From Rhynchonema sp. JSB1_4 (lineage: Eukaryota; Nematoda; Chromadorea; Monhysterida; Xyalidae), in contig JASAMV010007746.1 in assembly GCA_030248065.1 (NCBI GenBank), positions 1 to 64,000 on the forward strand: 64,000 bases of DNA, given 5' to 3'. Within the stretch, counting starts at the first letter, position 1, and every line of letters starts with the position of its first letter. This document shows, piece by piece, positions 59,264 through 64,000 of the stretch. The notes under the pieces were generated by a model. It did no database searches, was not told where the DNA came from, and was given only the letters and a program-made list of their open reading frames with translations. The translations under genes were made by a program, and so were the position numbers.

Positions 59264-59981
59264 GTAAATATTAATGAAAATGTACTTAGATGTAAATCCG
59301 CGCGTAGCGCGCGATTTTTTGCCTATTTGGGACAAAAAATACCGATTTTGAGCCATTTTGAGGCAAAAATACCGATTTTGGGGTCGAAATGTGTTGACGA
59401 TAGATAGATTGTTCCCAGAATTTGTTGACGATAGATAGATTTGCCCATAAGTGTTGACGATAGATAGATGAAATCAAAAAGTGTTGACGATAGATAGATG
59501 AATTTGGGGGGGACCCCCCCACCCCCCCCCAGTACTACCCTGCTTCTATTTAGGTTTTTACGGTACACTATGCGGGGTTGGGACCGGAAGCGTGAGAGGT
59601 ATGATTTTGGTCACCCAAAAAGGCGAAAAAACACCGTTTTTTGGGGGCCGTTTAACGTGGACCGCAGGACCGTACGACCGTAGCTTTTTACTACGGTAGA
59701 AAATCTTCTGCAAGCCGCAGCCGCGCACGGAGACCGCTATCGGCTATGGGTTACGGTAGCTATGCTGACGTGCTGGAGCTACCGTAGCAAAAAGCTACGG
59801 TCGTACGGTCCTACGGTCCACGCTAAACGTTCCCGTTTTTGTGATACAATTTTGGCCAAAAATTGAGGTAAAAATAGTGCTTTTTCAAAATTTTCGCCGA
59901 AAATCACCTAAAAACAGGTATTATGGGTGAGTTTGCGCGCGGAGCGCGCGATTTTTGCCCCCTTGTATTTTAGGTTTTACG

Positions 59982-60413
59982 GTACAGTATTGTCGGAAAT
60001 AGAACCCGGGGGGTCTATTTTTTCACTGGGGTCATTTTGGGGGGTTCAATTTATGGGGGGGGTCAATTATTGGGGGGGGTTATATTTTTCATTTGGCCCC
60101 CCGACGAAAAAAATCATTGTTAATAATGCCCATAAAAATGGCTTGTTTTCGGTATTTTCTACCTTTAACAGCGTCGATTATGCTTAAAAAGCTGTATTCT
60201 GTTGTGTACGCAAGCTTAAACAACGTTTGACACAACAACACAGCCCTACCATACCACTAATCTGTGGTACGGTGAAGGTTGGGGGGGGGGGTGGGGTTCT
60301 ATTAATGGGGGTCAATTAATGGGGGGTTCTATTTTTGATTTCGAGCCATTTAGGGGGGGTTCAATTAATGGGGGGTCAATTAATGGGGGGGTTCTATTTC
60401 CGACAATACGGTA
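59982..60413. mobile_element. TIR element, GTATTGTCGGAAATAGAACCC ends
   Basis: Left AGTATTGTCGGAAATAGAAC and right GTTCTATTTCCGACAATACG are inverted. The interior contains GGGGGTTCAATTAATGGGG repeats. About 430 bp, no coding capacity. Confidence 0.72.
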
Positions 60414-61069
60414 CCTACTTTCGCGAGAATTAAATTTTATGCACGACTGCACGAGGACACGCGCCAGCGCGCGATTTTGTGTTCTGATAGAGCCAGCGCT
60501 ACGCGGCCTATCACCTCCAAATCTCCGGCCCGGCCCGGTCCGGCCCGAGCCAAAAGTCCAAAATCCCGGCCCGATCCTGATCTGGATCTCTGCTTCCAAC
60601 TTGCAGTTGTTCTCTTTGTTTTAGTTTCCTGAAGTCAACGCTGACAGCGAATTTTGAGTTCCACTGACGGAGTGTCAGGTCCGTGATCAAGATGTGAACC
60701 TTGCACCGTTCACCATACATATGTCGATGAGAGGACTCTAACCTCCGCCTCTGGCCAAAACGCAGTAGATAGGTGCTATCCGAAAAATATTTTATCACAG
60801 GGCAAAGAGTATTTTATCCCGTGGCACACATTCAACTACAACAGAATACAGCACTGTGAAACATCAGCTGTGGGTGTTATGGGTATGCTTAATGTGCGAA
60901 TCGGATGAAAGAAGATGGGCAAGTGAGACTGCAGGAAAATATATAAATCGCGATTTACATCAACGTATTGCACGGTGCAAAGAAGCCACATTGCGAAAAG
61001 ATAATAATGCACGGAGGGGTGGAATAATAAACGCAAAACCAAATAAAAAAGTTACAAAACCAGAATATT

Positions 61070-63985
61070 TTATTGTCGATAATAATAGATGACGCTGGTC
61101 AGCTCTCGGCCGTTGTGCTCCTCTTTGAACAATCTCTGTTTCAGGAAAATGCCGTCGAGCGAGAATTGTCGTCGGATCTAAAAATTTGTTAGTCAGCAAA
61201 AAATTGAAATTATGAAAAACAGAAAGAAAAAGGAAAACCACATACGAACCACTTTCGGCATGTCACCAGTGGCGAGCGGCTGACTACCGTATGTGGTGTC
61301 CAACACAACATCGACTCCGTCAAGTAGACCCTCTTCGATGATTGTCAACCCTGTAATGAATGTAGATTGGTGAGCTGATCCGCGTTGTACCGACTCGATT
61401 AAGGGCATGTCATTTTCCGTGACTATAACAACAAAGGTGTAGGACGTTAACGGTCGCGGTGAGTGACTAAAATGCCATTCGAAAATATTTACTCAGAGTT
61501 TCACCATGAAGAGTGTCACTATAAAAAGGAAACGGGGCACCAGGTCCCTCGCACACTGTCGATGCCTGAATCAAAAAGGTGAATGCCATGAAAATATACC
61601 TCTGTCGGTGGTCGATGTCAACGCGACCCTATTGCTGTCCTCCAGTTTGCCTGATGTGTCAGGGTGGATCGTGATGAACCCGGTCAAAATTTGCGTGTCT
61701 GTCTCATCGTCGTTGCTGATAGCCTCCGATCTGGGAAAACAAAAAGAATTACTTGAAAGATGCGTGTAATCGATAAGGTCCCAACATTTGGACCATTCAA
61801 CCAGTACTCTCGCAGTGGCTGGTATCAAACCCGGTGATCAGATCGGATCGGATCTGTCTTGGCCACGTGAATTTCCTTGGGATGAAAGTCACTGGACCCC
61901 ACAATTTTTTGTGTTTTTTGTGTGTAGAAGTGGCAATAAATTCCTCGTTTCTGGTCTGAGAATAACTATCACGCATAGGTCAATATTAGAGGCATCTTAT
62001 TCATCAAAATCACGTCACCAATGGAAGAGCAACCCGATCCGATCACTAAATTTCATACTGCTCATAATGCGCACCATCACCGGCGACCTATTTGCAACGA
62101 TTTTTTAAAAATCACCTGTAAAAAACCAGCAAGACCAGTTCTAACCGATAACTCAGCACTGGCAAACCGAAAATAATTCTGTCCGATTTCTCAACGTAGA
62201 TTGTATGTTTGTAGGTGTAGGTTCGGGGTTGGAGGAAATCCATTGGAAAGTGCACATTGTCAAAAGTGCGGTTCGTTTGCCACTTGCCGATCATCCATTG
62301 CAACTTGCGCAATTGCACTGGTAGGTCCTCGACGTACTTGACTGGTGCTGAATTAGATTAAAATGATGCTCAAGTGACGCGAAACATCGTGAATGATTTT
62401 TGGCCGATGTCACAACACTGGTGATCGCTCTTGGTCACCACGGGACTGATTTGCATTCGGGATGTTTCTACTGACGGCACCCATTTCGAGCAGCGTAAAT
62501 GCCGCTGATAATTTCCATATCGGTAGCACAAATTAAGTCTCACCACTAAATCCAGAAATAAGTCACAAAACGAAACCCGTGATCGCCATTTATCAAGTTT
62601 GATGTCTCAGCTAACAAAGGATGACAACGCTCGTGACTGTCATGCGTGACACTGGCAATCAGCACTGACAATAATACTAAAATCCGCCACCACCTACCAG
62701 TCTCGTTCATGTAGACACATTGCCCACAAGTGGCCGGACAGTTCTTGTCATAAAAGTCAGTCTGTCGTCGTTTCATCGTGCAGAAACCCGATCGGCCCCA
62801 CTCACCACAAGCCATGTACAGATCTTGGCACGGCTCTGCAATGATTGGTATCTGGTTTGTATTCTTATGGACATTATTGTCATGGCAGGCACAATTGTTG
62901 GGGTCACGCCACGCAGCATTCACACTGACGAAGGCCTGGTGCACCGCCCGCCCGTGAGAACATGATGAAACGAGCAAACCTCACTGCCATTACACCATGG
63001 AGCAGTGGTGTCGTTGAAGGGAGGGGATTACCCCTTAATATACAGCATCCGGTACCTTGATTTTTTCGCCCAGGGGTATCCGACGTCCGGTATCCTGACT
63101 TTTTGTCCAGGGGTATCCTACCATAAAATTTTTCCGAAAACCGTAAAACCGAAAACCAAAAAAAATTACCTCCAAAATACTCAAAATCGCTTGCTAGCGC
63201 AAGCATGACCCCCAAAATGACCATTTTTTGCGCTTTCAACACCGATTTTGCTCAATTTTCCTCTTAAAAATTGACTTTTTTTAACAACCCCCCTGGGTAT
63301 CCGAGATTTTTTATTTTAGGGGGCAACCCCGCTTGGTATCCGAGATGATTTTTCATTTTGGGTATCCGGTATCCGAAACTTTTGGATTTTGGGTATCCGG
63401 TATCCTGACTTTTTTAATTCCCACGACCTGCAGTGCCAGTAAATCGGGCACATGATTAGTCCAACCAAACTTCATAAAGCTACAAATCAATCAAACGATC
63501 AACCGACTGTCACAACTCTTTCCCATCCAGCCATCCGGGCATCTGCATTCATAATCGTCGACCAGATCGCGACACGTCGCGCCGTTGTGACACGGTTTCA
63601 GCTGGCTGCACTCGTTCAATTCTGAACAAAATGTTTTACATTTTTTTTGCAATTTATTTCTTCAAAGATTAAGAAAAAAATTAAGCTTGCACCGATTTCG
63701 CATTGTCGGCCGACCCAACCGGAGCGGCAGTGACAGCCGTAGGCGCCATTTGAGTGCACCATGCAGGTGCCGCCATGGAAACATGAGTAGGCTGGGCAGT
63801 GACCTGGAATGAAGAGTGTGAGTTATCGATTGATTTTTTGATCAAAGTATTCAATCGATCAGTTATTCGCTACTAACGATCGCATCGTTCTCCGGCCCAT
63901 TCGTATTCGCATTCACAAGTGAATCCAGATTCGCTATTCACACACTTGCCGTTCTTGCAGTTGTGATCGGCGCAGTAGTCGATCA
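61070..63985 (-). CDS. Secreted EGF-ShKT-nitrobindin protein (3' part)
   Basis: Eight exons in frame: 63878-63985, 63693-63803, 63508-63621, 62698-62835, 62146-62347, 61600-61730, 61250-61350, 61070-61177; the gene continues past the right edge. Three EGF-like domains, each a phase 1-1 exon ([13 protein letters not shown]..., [10 protein letters not shown]..., [15 protein letters not shown]). Then a ShKT domain ([19 protein letters not shown] ... CPATCGQCV, six Cys). Then a nitrobindin/THAP4-type beta-barrel: [30 protein letters not shown] and [15 protein letters not shown], the signatures of that family. Nitrobindins bind ferric heme in a barrel. An extracellular version fused to EGF and ShKT modules is unusual outside worms, as far as I know. 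The stop codon overlaps an AATAAA (61067-61072), possibly the poly(A) signal. One exon edge (62146) may be off by a base. Confidence 0.85.
63000..63430. repeat. GGTATCC repeat element in intron of EGF-ShKT gene
   Basis: Begins AGCAGTGGTGTCG and contains many GGGTATCCGGTATCC units. Related in layout to 44080-44465. Non-coding. Confidence 0.55.
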
Positions 63986-64000
63986 CTGAAACATGGTTCA

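Larger units (their letters stand above)
54709..61069. other. Gene-free, repeat-dense region
   Basis: Over 6 kb between the DNAJC16 start and the end of the EGF-ShKT gene. It is made of nested TIR elements (listed separately), C-rich AGCCCCC repeats, GGCCGGGCC-rich blocks and TTGACGATAGATAGAT units. The open frames here are fragments over repeats, and I see no gene. 60600-60860 and 59700-59860 contain unassigned sequence; the latter holds an inverted CTACGGTCGTACGGTCC hairpin. Confidence 0.7.

Noticed and set aside
58233..59356. Pro/Arg/Gly-rich frames in GGCCGGGCC blocks
   Set aside because: GC-rich sub-terminal parts of hAT-like elements; frames are chance.

Overview
The window is nuclear DNA of a bilaterian invertebrate. 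Every recognisable gene is split by short GT-AG introns (mostly 50-100 bp), the genes are animal genes (SCO-spondin/mucin-like secreted protein, SDF4/Cab45, AIP, DNAJC16, a neuropeptide-like precursor, an EGF-ShKT-nitrobindin protein), and spacers are full of terminal-inverted-repeat DNA elements. I cannot fix the phylum. Possible splice-leader acceptors just upstream of start codons would suit a lineage with trans-splicing, but that is inference.

Left third (1-20.5 kb): one enormous inverted repeat. Arm 1 (1-10.5 kb) is the near-identical reverse complement of arm 2 (10.6-20.53 kb), with a junk-like C-rich junction at about 10.52-10.62 kb. The arms differ mostly by small indels and by low-complexity blow-ups: an 88-bp AT microsatellite in arm 1 faces about 540 bp of nearly pure T in arm 2. 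Both arms carry the same exons (minus strand in arm 1, plus strand in arm 2). A fold-back sequencing or assembly artefact must be excluded before this is read as biology.

10.6-34.4 kb, plus strand: one giant secreted-protein gene. Its order is Thr/Pro-rich mucin exon, two ATWE micro-exons, a cluster of 54-codon B exons and 26-codon A exons, an array of 32 A-type exons, a proline-rich 19-residue repeat, repeated unassigned beta-rich modules with a thrombospondin type-1 (TSP1) domain, more TSP1 and TIL-type cysteine-rich exons, and a C-terminal cystine-knot ending at 34435. A and B exons are all symmetrical phase 1, so any number can be gained, lost or skipped without breaking the frame. I consider this exon-cassette system the most novel content. 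The array is interrupted by a 1956-bp fold-back element in a TTAA target.

35.7-54.7 kb: three minus-strand genes in close tandem. In transcription order they are DNAJC16 (ER J-protein with thioredoxin fold), AIP (Hsp90 co-chaperone) and SDF4/Cab45 (EF-hand protein), with gaps of 726 and 364 bp. A plus-strand gene for a short prohormone with two paired ...QWMPL/...LWMPL peptides lies inside a DNAJC16 intron. Weaker plus-strand exon candidates lie inside an AIP intron.

54.7-61 kb is a graveyard of nested hAT-like and other TIR elements, two of them with clear 8-bp target duplications. 61.07-63.99 kb holds the 3' part of a minus-strand gene coding three EGF domains, a ShKT domain and a nitrobindin/THAP4-type barrel; its 5' end is beyond the window.
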